A DNA stretch of 64,000 bases from the NCBI GenBank assembly GCA_036925085.1, contig JAUPFP010000003.1:9146008-9210007 (forward strand), in the 5' to 3' direction. Source of the DNA: Brachycybe producta. Lineage: Eukaryota > Arthropoda > Diplopoda > Playtdesmida > Andrognathidae. Made by a program: the position numbers and the translations under genes. The notes under the pieces are model-generated. The model saw nothing but the letters and a program-made list of their open reading frames with translations. It had not been told where the DNA came from and did not search any database. Below are positions 32,971-42,581 of the stretch, in pieces (position 1 is the stretch's first letter; the number at the start of each line of letters is the position of its first letter).

Positions 32971-33428
32971 TGCAAGATACCTCCTCTTCCGGGTCTCCTG
33001 TAGACACTGCTGACGTTTGAATCGTCTGCTATTTAGCAGACGAATTGCTCGTTTTTCACACACTCGTTAACGAAGGAGGCAGGCCTTGACCAAAACAGCT
33101 GATGCCTCTTGCATCACTTCTTGGGGGAAGGGGTCTTTTTCGGGGACTCAAAGAATAGAAGAAAACACCCACGTGGTATTTATCACGAAACACGACTTTT
33201 ATTTCTCTGGCAGTTTTACACAGATAAAGAGGATGTTTTCTAGTGCAGGTTAGAGGTGCCTTGCACGACACACCTCTACTTATGGTTACACAGTTAATTT
33301 AAAAGATAATTTTCTGGATGGGCACTAGAATAGTGTCCCACCACGACAGGTACAACAGGAACGACCAAGAGCTTGCTGGTGCTTGGCTTTAAATATGATT
33401 TCACTTTGAAATCATGTGACAGTAACCA
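32971..33428 (-). mobile_element. Solo LTR related to the element B LTR
   Basis: It begins TGCAAGATACCTCC and ends GTAACCA and is flanked by the 5-bp duplication CCAAT (32966-32970 and 33429-33433). Its first about 235 bp match 55103-55340 next to the primer-binding site of element B almost base for base. The remaining about 220 bp do not match there, so the two LTRs share R-U5 but not U3. Strand is inferred from element B. Confidence 0.8.
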
Positions 33429-33492
33429 CCAATAAGCTCCTGGCTTACAATTCAAATTTTAATGAGATGCAAAAGTAAAACAGAAAAATCTC

Positions 33493-33559
33493 AACATTGG
33501 GTCTATGGGGGACCACATGGGGGTCAAAAACCCATTTCGTTTTGTATAGACCCAATGTT
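33493..33559. repeat. 14-bp perfect inverted repeat
   Basis: AACATTGGGTCTAT (33493-33506) pairs with ATAGACCCAATGTT (33546-33559) around a 39-base loop containing GGGGGACC and GGGGGTC. It lies in the short unassigned stretch between the solo LTR and element A. Confidence 0.7.
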
Positions 33560-33720
33560 AAATTTGAAACAATTAATCACGACAATGCAACTCTATGGAG
33601 GATCCAAAAAGGTCATTTAAGCCTATCCATAGAGGTGCATTGGAAGAATCTTCAAGTGACAGTCTGGAGAACAAAATTATTTGAAGTCGATGAAAAGTTC
33701 TCCAAATGATAAAACCATAT

Positions 33721-34406
33721 TGTGAGCTTTTGACATCAACCAATATTTTATTACCAACCTTTAGATGACATTTTCTACTTTTCGTTTCTTCTCTGAGCAG
33801 TATGACACCTGCACAGAGAAGATCCGAGCTGTAGAGAGAGCTGGATGGAGATAGATTGTAGCCACTCTTCTGCATGGGGGTGAAATCGATGCAGGAGAGT
33901 GGCGGCCATCTCTCTCTCTTCCGGTTGATGCTGATATACATCTTCTCCATCGGTATTCCGACCAGAGAAGATGTTGTAGCTGCTGAGAATCGTATAGCTC
34001 CTGCCCTATGAAACCTCCGGCCTCTGAAGAGAAGTTATTTACATAAACATAAAGACAACGCTACTTCTTGTTACAACACTTTTATTCATTCCTTGTAAGA
34101 AGTACAGATACAAGGGTGAATAGTAAAATACTAACTGTGAATCCTCAGGCCCATGATTTGGAATGTATCTCAAAAACAGGCAAAGGAAAGAACTGAGGAA
34201 CAAAGAGGAACATGGTCCTTTTATACCTTAAACCTGTGTACACCTGCGAGGTGTAACCAGGTCCAAGTGACCATGGTCCTTCATGTATCAATCCGCCACT
34301 TGGGCATGAGTCAGAAAGGTGAGTCAGAGAGGAGGGAGGGACGGTTGAGAGTTGTTTACCCCCCAGGCTATGGTTTTGGCGGGATCACGATTTACAGGGT
34401 GTTACA
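33721..34406 (-). repeat. 3' LTR of element A
   Basis: TGTGAGC...GTTACA on the plus strand. The only difference I see from the 5' LTR is a two-base change near 34228 (TTAAACC in place of TTGGACC), which weakens a palindrome in U3. A TATAAAAGG box in minus orientation lies at 34217-34225, and an AATAAA-type signal in minus orientation at about 34080. Confidence 0.95.
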
Positions 34407-34421
34407 TACCCTCCAACTTTG
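34407..34421 (-). promoter_or_regulatory. Polypurine tract of element A
   Basis: Read on the minus strand, AAAGTTGGAGGGTA directly precedes the TGTAACACC start of the 3' LTR. Such a purine-rich run primes plus-strand DNA synthesis in LTR retrotransposons. It is interrupted by two T residues, so the exact primer cannot be fixed. Confidence 0.7.
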
Positions 34422-34809
34422 CTTGGAGTACGTCCTCGTACTCCAGCCAAGGGTGGAAGGTTTTCAAGTTACGCAGCGGGGAGACATGGGTGGCTGAGGA
34501 CTTACCGTGTACAGAGGTGGTTATGGAAAGGCACTGGCACCGAAGTGTCAGCGCCCTTAAAAATTGGAAAAGGCTGAAAACATAAAACAAAGATAATTAA
34601 TGCTCGCTGAGTGGCGAGCCGCTATTGAAATCTAAAAAGAAAAGAACAGTTGCAACGTATTTTATTTTTTTATAAATTTTTCGATAATGCCACCCGGATG
34701 GGTGGCAACCACATGAGTACATGTGGCGCGCAGCTATCCCTGCTGCGGAGGGTGGGGAGGATCCTGGGTCCATGAACTGTACGGGGGGGTAATCCCGCCG
34801 GACCTGGCC
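34422..34809. other. Non-coding stretch between ORF3 and 3' LTR
   Basis: In transcription direction this is the 3' untranslated part of element A before the polypurine tract. A repeated GTACGTCCTCGTACTCCAGC motif (about 34428) is locally self-similar. No gene is seen. Confidence 0.5.
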
Positions 34810-36987
34810 TCATCGGTAGCTGGATGCGGCAGACAGCCATTGTCCCTGGTCGTCAGGTAGATCCCGGTGGAAGATATTGAAGATGTCCCGGTCCCCGATA
34901 ATCTTACGGGAGGACCGCTTGTTGTACAGTGTAGCCCAAGCGGCGTCCCATAAGACGGCGATTCGGTAACGAGGATCCGGTTCCGGAATGTAGTGACGAC
35001 TGGTACGGAACGTCTGTCCAGCTGGCAGTCTAAAGACGGAGTTGACGAAAGCTCCCAAAAGGGCTTCCGTGGCTTCATCGATGGCATCTCCGGCGAAACT
35101 GGTGGTTTCAACAATCCGTCTTCTTGGGAAGACGATGGTGATGAGGACACTTGTTAGGCGGGAGAGTCCCACGACATATCGCTCCCGGGGAGGGAGGTCC
35201 AGACGGGGAAACCCTTCCTCCAAAGAGAAGTGTCCTACGTAAAGGGTGTTGGCAGAGCGCACTTCGCGCTGCCAAGTGACCCACCGATTGTTGAGCAACT
35301 TCTCGCCGGAGGTGGCTGCACGGAACGGATGATCCAGCGGTAACCGCCCCAGAGTAGCCCCGGCATGGGGTACAGTGGGCGGTGCGGCTGGTCGGGCTGG
35401 TGTTGGAGCCGCAGGTTCCAAAGAAACTGATGCGCCCGTGATAGGCCTGGCATGGCGCAAGGCGGACCGGGCCATATCGCGGGCCCGCTGACGTAGTCGC
35501 TTCGATGCCGATTTCCTGCTCAGCGCCTCCAGTGGCTTGGCACTTCCTGGTGCACGGCCCAGTGCTTCCATGGGGTCACCTCCCTGTCGCATGACGTCTT
35601 GCAGAAGGTTTGTGATGGCCTTGTGTTTTTTCAAGAACGCGGCACGCTCTGCGGAAGGTGGCGGCATCAAAGGTGTAGGCGTAGGTTGTCCAGAAGGGCG
35701 GCCCGGAGGTGGCGGAGGAGGAGAGCGACGCGGGACCCGAGTAGGAGGGCCCCGAGTTTCGTAGCGATGGTCGCGGTCCAGTTGGACTCGGTAATCCTGT
35801 AGGTCTTGCCTGACCCTTGGGTCGAAGTTATTACGCGGCGGAGGGCCGCGTCCAGAGGAACCACGTTGTTCCTGCTGACTTCTTCCGTCGGGTCGGCGTT
35901 GGGGCGAAAGATGGGAACCACGTGGCGAAGAGCGACGTGGTTGTGGCCGTTGAAGAGAGTCTCGAGAAGAGTGGTGGCCCCTGTAGGACTGTTGAGGCTC
36001 CTTGGGGCGAGCCCCAGTGGGAACCTGAACACGAACAGGTTGGGGAACCACCACTATGGAAGGTAGCTTCGGAGTCAGAGTTGGTGTGGCGGCCTCGCTG
36101 CGTGGAGGCGTGGCACATCGGGAGGTTGGTGGTGATGATAATGGTGTATGAGGAGGAGGCGGCGGAGTGATTGACGGCACCGGTGAGCAGTGTTGGAAAG
36201 GCTCTGGTGGCGTTATGGGTGGAGAAGGAGATGTGGAGAGGCCAGTTGTCAGGGTTGCTGGCGAGTCGGAGGATGGAGATGATGACGTAGCTGACGACGT
36301 GACTCGGGCGGCTTCTTGGAGTCGGGCCTCGATTTGCAGGAGCTCCTCCTTCGGGAGTTGCGCCGTACACGGTAAGCCCAGCTCGACAAGGCGGGCGCAA
36401 ACCGCACGGAGGTACGCCAGATTGTCCTCCCCTTCCTTCTTATCTCTGGCTGCCCGACGAAGAGCAGCCTCCCTCTGCAGCTCCAAGTGGAGGTCTTCGA
36501 GGGGGGAGGGCACAGATCCACCTCCCCCACGCTTCCCTCTTGCTTCAGCTCCACCCGGAATGGGTTGACCAGGCGCGATGCTATCGCGGAACGCCTGGTT
36601 AACCCCCCATGCCATTGTATTAATATCGATGCGGTCTTCCCGCTCCTCCCAGTAGTGTTTTGATGTCGTGACGTCGAAGGGGACGATGCTGCTTGGAGCA
36701 GCAGGCTTCCCTTCGCGCCCGACATTGGCAGGTCGCTTGAAGCTTGCTTTTAGGCGCTTCTCCCCACGCCGGTGAAAATTCTCCGGTTCGGAGGAGGTGT
36801 GGCGCCTATCTATTGTGTTTGGCAACTCTCTTCTTGTTATTGGCGCACTGGCGGCGCCCGCCTTTCGTAGCTGGCAGGTAGATTGAGAGAGGGGTTCAGC
36901 GGTCCCCGCCGTTCCACTCTCCGTCTCATCTTCACTAGAAGAGGCAGACATCATTCTGCCTCCTCTCCATGAGCCTCTACCTGGCAT
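34810..36987 (-). CDS. ORF3, unknown retroelement protein (725 aa)
   Basis: An intact frame from ATG at 36987 to a stop at 34810. By region: residues 10-30 acidic and Ser-rich (SASSSEDETES); 70-125 a conserved block (NFHRRGEKR, PANVGREGK, REDRIDINTM); 160-228 charged and probably helical; 230-330 Pro/Ser/Thr-rich; 330-440 Pro- and Arg-rich; 445-510 Lys/Arg-rich; 555-725 a conserved domain (LLNNRWVTWQREVRS, YVGHFSLEEGFPRL, SVLITIVFPRR, DPRYRIAVLWDAAW). No signal peptide, transmembrane segment, RT, integrase or protease motif, so it is not a normal envelope gene despite its env-like position. Homologues lie in element C (10772-13246) and element B (44610-49302). GC content is far above the surroundings. 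Possible roles are nucleic-acid binding or particle assembly; this is inference only. Confidence 0.85.
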   Translation of the reverse strand: MPGRGSWRGGRMMSASSSEDETESGTAGTAEPLSQSTCQLRKAGAASAPITRRELPNTIDRRHTSSEPENFHRRGEKRLKASFKRPANVGREGKPAAPSSIVPFDVTTSKHYWEEREDRIDINTMAWGVNQAFRDSIAPGQPIPGGAEARGKRGGGGSVPSPLEDLHLELQREAALRRAARDKKEGEDNLAYLRAVCARLVELGLPCTAQLPKEELLQIEARLQEAARVTSSATSSSPSSDSPATLTTGLSTSPSPPITPPEPFQHCSPVPSITPPPPPHTPLSSPPTSRCATPPRSEAATPTLTPKLPSIVVVPQPVRVQVPTGARPKEPQQSYRGHHSSRDSLQRPQPRRSSPRGSHLSPQRRPDGRSQQEQRGSSGRGPPPRNNFDPRVRQDLQDYRVQLDRDHRYETRGPPTRVPRRSPPPPPPGRPSGQPTPTPLMPPPSAERAAFLKKHKAITNLLQDVMRQGGDPMEALGRAPGSAKPLEALSRKSASKRLRQRARDMARSALRHARPITGASVSLEPAAPTPARPAAPPTVPHAGATLGRLPLDHPFRAATSGEKLLNNRWVTWQREVRSANTLYVGHFSLEEGFPRLDLPPRERYVVGLSRLTSVLITIVFPRRRIVETTSFAGDAIDEATEALLGAFVNSVFRLPAGQTFRTSRHYIPEPDPRYRIAVLWDAAWATLYNKRSSRKIIGDRDIFNIFHRDLPDDQGQWLSAASSYR

Positions 36988-38409
36988 ATTTCCTTAAGAG
37001 TTTAAAAGTTCTTACTTTTTTAAAAGTCCCGCTGCTGGTGGTTACTTCCAAATAATAACAGAAATCGGTCCCCGATCACTCTGTTATTATTTCAAGAGGT
37101 CCAAAGAGTTCTGAAGGTCTGATGCACTGCACGTGAGTTCAAAGGCTTGAAGGTGGCACTCAAGCTTTGGTTTAACAACAAAAACTGAAGAAGTTCGAAA
37201 TTAAGATTTGGAACTTGGCACAGAAGTAGATTGAAGATTTGGTGATATAAAGAGATGAACACAAACGAGTGCTTCTTTGAAGAGAGCAAATCAAGTGGTA
37301 ATTGACCAAGTTTGGTCACTTTCTTATTTAATTTTAAAAGTTAGAAGGGCCGGCCCCTTTTAGAATAAGACACCTTACTCTAATTGGTTTCTTCACGACT
37401 TTATTTATTGGGGGTGGGGGTTGTCCCACCGACATTAGATGTGAGAGGTGTTGATCTAATTCTTATCAGAGTCGGTCCTGTTTATTATTTTTAGATAAAC
37501 AAAAGGACTAAGGAATCTCGAGGGAGAAGGGCCGTTATTTTATTTCACACCGAGGTGTGAAGTTGCCCATTAACTTTCTCCCCTTCTTTTCCTTAATGCC
37601 TTTTTTGGAAAGAATAGGTCAGCAAGGTTACTAATGTACCTTGCTGTTTGTTATTATTTTTAGGGGGGAGTGGGGCAGGAGTTGGTGTCCCACAATTCGA
37701 TCTTAATTGAGAGGGTGACAGGTTCTTCAATTTTATTTTTTAATTGAAGGTGTCCGCTCTCACAAAATCCTCAAAACTGATTTTCTTCCTTTTTTATTTG
37801 TTTATGGCCAGCAGTTTTTGTTGTTTGTTTTTTTTCTTTGAAGTCCCAGTACATTGGTCTGGCCCCCAGAGCAATTGTCTCTTTGAAGTTTCTATCCTTC
37901 TACTGTCAACAGCATGGTCAATGACGTCCGTCCATAATAAAGGGGAGCACGGTGTTTTTCCTTTGCTGACCCTTTTATGGCTCTTGATTTTTCTTCTGAA
38001 CGTCCTTGACTAGCCTTCGGCGTTTTTCCCAGGTGTACCACGTGGTTGACAGTTGTTTGTGAAGGCCACGTGGTTCCGGTGTAGTTTATTGCATGTTTGA
38101 AATGGTTGCCAATATGTAAATATTGGCGGCCATGTTGAAAAGTTTAGAAGTGTTTCAAAAATTAAAGTTGTGTGAATTTTGTAGAGTTTTGGGAGTTATT
38201 TGAGAGTGTTTAGAGGGGTTGTTGATGCTGTGGGGTTGTTTATTCGTTGGGGGGTTCCTTTTATCCCCTCCCCCACCTCTTGACAACTGTCCTCAGTTGT
38301 TTCTCAACACAACAATTCTCAAATTCCTCCCGCTCTTCTATTGTTGATATTTGATGGTTGCTGGTGTTTATTTCCATAGTCATGAAATAAACACTGGTGA
38401 ATTATTGTT
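36988..38409. other. Non-coding spacer where pol would lie
   Basis: Between gag and ORF3 all frames on the minus strand are broken, and I find no trace of YLDD, TDAS or integrase motifs. The spacer has T-rich runs and CACGTGG motifs. A strong hairpin is annotated separately at 37050-37092. Confidence 0.6.
37050..37092 (-). promoter_or_regulatory. Hairpin 63 nt upstream of the ORF3 start
   Basis: AAATAATAACAG (37050-37061) and CTGTTATTATTT (37081-37092) form a perfect 12-bp stem, and the loop contains a second small stem (ATCGG with CCGAT). In transcription direction it ends about 63 bases before the ORF3 ATG. It could be an RNA structure affecting translation or splicing of ORF3. The structure is visible; the role is inference. 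Confidence 0.55.
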
Positions 38410-40161
38410 TTATTTTCGTCGCGTTTGGTTTCTTGACAGCGTGGGTGGCCACTTGATCGGCTCGCCCGAGGTCCATTTGTGTGCAGGAGCTCGGTCGAGC
38501 ACTTTGATTGGTATGTCCTCAGAGTGGTCAGAGCTGTCATTGTCGGATGTGTCAGGAGGAGGTGCTCCGGCGGCTGAGTCTGCTGCTGGAAGAGGAATCC
38601 GGCGGATTTGTCCCGCCACTCGTATCAGTGCAAACTCAATGCCGTCTTCGGTGATGATATCCGTTTCAGGCACCTCTCCTTTGATGTCATAGTCGGTAAC
38701 CGGCTCACCAAACTGCTTGATTGCAACCTTCTTCTTTGGTTGCCGACACTCACGGACGAAATGCCCCAATTTGCCACAATTATAACACGTCGACTTACTC
38801 TTGTCGAACGTGCGAGTGGTCTCCGGTTGGGTGTCCGCTGCAGAGTGTCGGTTTGAATTGGTGGCAGCAGTCTGACTAGGCTTTTTATCATGCCTAGACC
38901 GGTGTGTTTTGTCTTTAGGGCTGGCGGTTGCCGCCGGCTCCTGGTCGGTCTTCGATGCTCCTTTACCCGACTGTGAATCAGCTGCGGGTTTTGGTTCCGT
39001 CGGCCATTTATCCAAGGACAGCAAGACCACCTCCATATTGAGGACGGCGTTTGCGAAGTCCTTGAACGACGTCGTAGATGCGTGGTGCGCGGCGTTCTGT
39101 ATGGTGGGATGTAGAGCGCGGCGCAACTGGCTTATACGCAGCTGATCGTCAAGTTGCGGGTAAACTCGGTCGCCGAGTATCATAAACTCCCAGATGAAAG
39201 CTTGTGTACTCTCGCCTTCCTTCTGGAGCATCTCTGTATACTTCTTCTCCAAGATGGCCAGTTCGTTCGGCTTCCCGAACGTATCTACCATCTGTACTCT
39301 CAGTGCTGGCCAAGGAATGTCCTGAAGCTCATACCTCAGTTTACTCAGCCACGTGCGGGCGGCCCCAGTGAAACACCCCGTGATGTATTCCTCCTTGTGG
39401 TGGTCTTTCCAACCGTACAGGTGTGCCACTTCCTCGAATTCTTCCAGGAAGGGACGGAAACCTGTCAATCCGTTGAATTTTTGGATTGAGTCGGCTGGGT
39501 GGCGACCACTGTATTTCTTATTGAATTCTTCCACGGAGGGTTCTCTGGGGGTTGGTCGATAGATGCCATCCTGGACGTTTGACATTCCAGCCGGCATCAG
39601 ACCTACCCCTTGAGGTGGAAAACGTGGCGCGTAAACTGAAGTGCCTTGTGTCGCTCCTTGGTGAGGCTGTTGTTCCGGGGGTACCGAGCGGCGACCGCTA
39701 CGTGCAACCCGGACAAGCGAGTGAGGAGAATCAGCACGTGTCGTAATCGGTATTTCCGCACGCTCATCTCTGTGACGCGGATCATCTGACTGCCCTTGTT
39801 GTTGCCAGTCAGGGTTACGCGGTAGATGACGTGTGTGCGGTGTGTAATGCCTTCCGTAACGATCGTGACGCTCTCTGTAGCCAACATAGGGGGCTGAAGA
39901 GGCGTCCGAGTCATCGTCGCGAAGTCGGTGTGTGCGTGTTGTCCGCCGTGGTGTAGTCGGTCGATTCGGTGTGAATCGGTCGTCTATGAACTGAGACATA
40001 CGAGTCGAGAGTGCAGCCACTTGTTGTGACAGGTGGTCAAACTCGGCCCCAGTCGGCCGCGGCGGTGGTGTCACATCAGTAGTCACGGGTACTTCCAACA
40101 GATCTTCGTGCGAACCCTGGTGATCAGACAGGGACCCCGTATTATCGTGTGAGGTAGCCAT
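38410..40161 (-). CDS. gag: Gag polyprotein of element A (583 aa)
   Basis: An intact frame from ATG at 40161 to a stop at 38410. Residues 1-60 contain a short helical segment (FDHLSQQVAALSTRMSQF). Residues 65-200 are basic and Arg/Pro-rich. Residues 205-390 form the capsid-like retrotransposon Gag domain (SIQKFNGLTGFRPFLEEFEE, YITGCFTGAARTWLSKLRYE, ESTQAFIWEF, LRISQLRRALHP). Residues 459-472 are a zinc knuckle of C-x2-C-x4-H-x4-C type (CYNCGKLGHFVREC). The C-terminal 110 residues are acidic. Gag packages element RNA into virus-like particles. The frame closes about 70 residues after the region where a protease would normally follow, and no DSG or DTG site is present. The ATG is near the first in-frame one after the long leader. 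Confidence 0.9.
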   Translation of the reverse strand: MATSHDNTGSLSDHQGSHEDLLEVPVTTDVTPPPRPTGAEFDHLSQQVAALSTRMSQFIDDRFTPNRPTTPRRTTRTHRLRDDDSDASSAPYVGYRERHDRYGRHYTPHTRHLPRNPDWQQQGQSDDPRHRDERAEIPITTRADSPHSLVRVARSGRRSVPPEQQPHQGATQGTSVYAPRFPPQGVGLMPAGMSNVQDGIYRPTPREPSVEEFNKKYSGRHPADSIQKFNGLTGFRPFLEEFEEVAHLYGWKDHHKEEYITGCFTGAARTWLSKLRYELQDIPWPALRVQMVDTFGKPNELAILEKKYTEMLQKEGESTQAFIWEFMILGDRVYPQLDDQLRISQLRRALHPTIQNAAHHASTTSFKDFANAVLNMEVVLLSLDKWPTEPKPAADSQSGKGASKTDQEPAATASPKDKTHRSRHDKKPSQTAATNSNRHSAADTQPETTRTFDKSKSTCYNCGKLGHFVRECRQPKKKVAIKQFGEPVTDYDIKGEVPETDIITEDGIEFALIRVAGQIRRIPLPAADSAAGAPPPDTSDNDSSDHSEDIPIKVLDRAPAHKWTSGEPIKWPPTLSRNQTRRK

Positions 40162-42560
40162 GATTAATGAAGTGGCTTGTGTAATGTGAATATGCGGTGA
40201 CGAACGAGTCCGGCGAAGTCCAAGTCGTTGTGTGCAGCTCCGAGGGTTCTCGAGTACACTCTGAGCTATACTTTCGGGTTCCAGTATGATGGGGCTCGTT
40301 CAGTTCGTGAAGTTGTAGGTCGGTGATGTCACTGCGCGTTGGCAATTTAGTGCTTGTCGGCAACCGACACTATCGTACTCTTATACACTGAGTGACGATA
40401 GATTACCTAAGCTTGTGACGTGTATAACGAAGTGGCCGTTCACTCCGTTAGTGTGGTGATGGTTGTATCGTGTTGATCGTGTTCTCAGTTGGGCGTGTGA
40501 CGAGTTTTGGTTCCCAACTGGTGTGGCGTCGTGAGTTCTTTATTGAGTGTCAGATTTTAGAAGGATCTCTCTCGACACGTGGTATTTGGCGACCACGTGG
40601 AGGTTATGAGAAGTCCAAAAGTCTCAATAAAGAAACAGCAGATGTACAATGCAATTTCGAGCGTGGTACACCACCCAACCGAAATTGCACTGTGGAAAGT
40701 GAATCGGAAATTAAAGTGTATTGCAGTTGCCTGAAGAAGAGGCAAGCAATATGAAGAGTAAAGCTAGAGCGCGGTGCCCGCACTTTTAGTTTTACTTGAA
40801 AACAAGAATGAAGAGTGTGTGTGTGAAGAACACACAAAGAACAAAAAGTTCAAGATGGCTGAACTTTTTAAATGCACAAACAAAGGAGAAGTTCAAGAGA
40901 AGAAAGCTGTTTTACTTGAAAAGTTTAAAACTTAGGTGCGGTGCCCGCACATCAAAAGTTTTAATTTAGTTTTATTAAAAAAGTAAAACAGTGGAGAAAT
41001 TGAAGTGTGTTCAACAAGCTAAATGCTTGGTGAACCAGAAGAAATGTTCAGACTGTATAAATTTTGAGTCCTCACTGCTGGATGGCTCTGGATGAAAAAG
41101 ACAGAGTCAGTGCCCAGTGAGGGACTATATTGAGTAGAATGAAGAAGTCCGTAGGTGGCGCTGTGGTGGCCACTTCCGGTTCAGTTTATTGCAATGTCCA
41201 AAAATTGATGATTGAAAAGTTCCTCCGGGGCACGTTTTTATGGTGGCCAGGAGAAAGACACAAAAAGAGAGAAAATTCAAAGAAAAAGAGAAGTTTTCTC
41301 TAACAAGAGGAACTCCGCCAGGGGGCGCGTGAGTGCAACCCTCTGGAAGAGAAGAGGAGAGAAGAGAACACAAAAAGAGGAGAGAAGGTACAACAATGAG
41401 TCACATGGAGCGAAAAACCGCTCCGTTGGCGCTTTTTGAAGAGTGTCCGGTCGATCCAAGATGGCGGCCGGGCTTCAGTGCTGTCCAATGGAGAAAGTTC
41501 ATGTGATGATGCATTGAGGTGATGATGATGAAGAAACTGAAGAACATGACTTGGGACATAGTGGTCCCAAGGGAAACACAAGTGTAAAAACAAAGAACAA
41601 AGAAAAGGGGGGACAAGAAAGTCCCACGTGGCTAGGCAAAGTGTGTTTTAAGCTTGTAAGCCCCCTAACAATGAGATAGAGTTAGGGAGAATCTTGCTTG
41701 AAAATTAAAGATGAAGAGTGAAGATAATAGGACATTTTAAAAGACACACACGTCCTTTAAAAGCCTATTAATAGATGAATAGATTAGTAGATGAGATTTG
41801 TTTGCTCATCTCATAATGAGACTGCAAACTCCTCTCGGAGAGTAAGAAGAATTTGTTTAAAGTGTTGCCCACGTGGTGTGGGTTTCACTTTGAAAATTAA
41901 AGAAGAGTGAAGGTGACAGTGGGTGATTGTAATGGAAACATGAAATACAAAAACACGGACGGAAACACGTGTGTCCAAACGGTTGTCCACTTTCCGAGTG
42001 CTAAGCGGTCAGCAGACAAAAGTTCGTTCCCACGTGTCTCTAAGGACAGGACACAGAATCGCGCGGTCGACACGTGGTGTGTGTAGCCACAAGTCTCTTT
42101 CGCGATTCCACAAAAACGGTACCATGCGGTTGGCTTTGACGTGATCGAGGGCCTCCATACATGGTCCCAACATAAAAAGGCGCCACGCGGTTGGCTTTGA
42201 CGCTATCGAGGGCCTCCATACGTGGTTCCAACACAAAGGACGCCGCGCGGTTGGCTTTGACGTGATCGAGGGCCTCCATACGCGGTTTTACAAAGGCGCC
42301 ACGTGGTCGACTTTGACGCTATCGAGGGTCTCCACACGTGGTTCCAACACAAAGGACGCCGCGCGGTTGACTTTGACGTGATCGAGGGTCTCCATATGCG
42401 GTTTTACAGACAGGCGCCACGCGGTTGACTTTGACGCTATCGAGGGTCTCCATACGTGGCTCCAACATAGAAAGGACGGACGAAGCCTCGTGAGGCACAA
42501 TCACGAGACTTAGGACAAAGGACGGCTTCTGTTTACAGGTCGGAGAAGGCAGATGGAGCT
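40162..42560 (-). other. Long 5' leader of element A
   Basis: About 2.4 kb of non-coding DNA between the primer-binding site and gag. It includes repeated CACGTGG motifs, two GTGCGGTGCCCGCAC-like palindromes (about 40772 and 40937), purine-rich stretches (41210-41400), and the tandem repeats at 42118-42475. Leaders of non-autonomous LTR elements often carry the packaging signal; that role is inferred here. Confidence 0.6.
42118..42475 (-). repeat. Six ~60-bp tandem repeats in two alternating forms
   Basis: Each unit contains GGTTG(G/A)CTTTGACG followed by ATCGAGGG(C/T)CTCCA. Units with GACGCTATCGAG and units with GACGTGATCGAG alternate, giving a higher-order period of about 118 bp. The repeats begin about 90 bp from the primer-binding site. 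Frames open across them (METLDHVKVNR-like) are a by-product of the repeat, not genes. Confidence 0.9.
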
Positions 42561-42579
42561 ATACCCCGCACCTCCACCA
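42561..42579 (-). promoter_or_regulatory. Primer-binding site of element A
   Basis: On the minus strand TGGTGGAGGTGCGGGGTAT starts two bases after the 5' LTR end. It begins TGG, as expected for pairing with the CCA end of a tRNA; the tRNA 3' end would read ...CCCCGCACCTCCACCA. I cannot name that tRNA from memory. Element B has the same site with one base different (55082-55100). Confidence 0.85.
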
Positions 42580-42581
42580 AA

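Noticed and set aside
32971-33720. This region as the 3' LTR of element B
   Set aside because: A clear CCAAT duplication flanks 32971-33428, so it is an independent solo LTR; the rest of the stretch does not match the 55103 LTR.
35537-36568. Several long plus-strand frames opposite ORF3
   Set aside because: They are shadows caused by the high GC content of the opposite strand and show no domain or conserved block.
34810-36987. ORF3 as a retroviral-type envelope gene
   Set aside because: It is in env position, but there is no signal peptide, membrane segment, cleavage site or Cys pattern; the protein is hydrophilic and Pro-rich.
42009-42504. Repetitive minus-strand frames (METLDHVKVNR-like)
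   Set aside because: They arise from the 60-bp leader repeats, change frame with unit length and precede gag in the untranslated leader.
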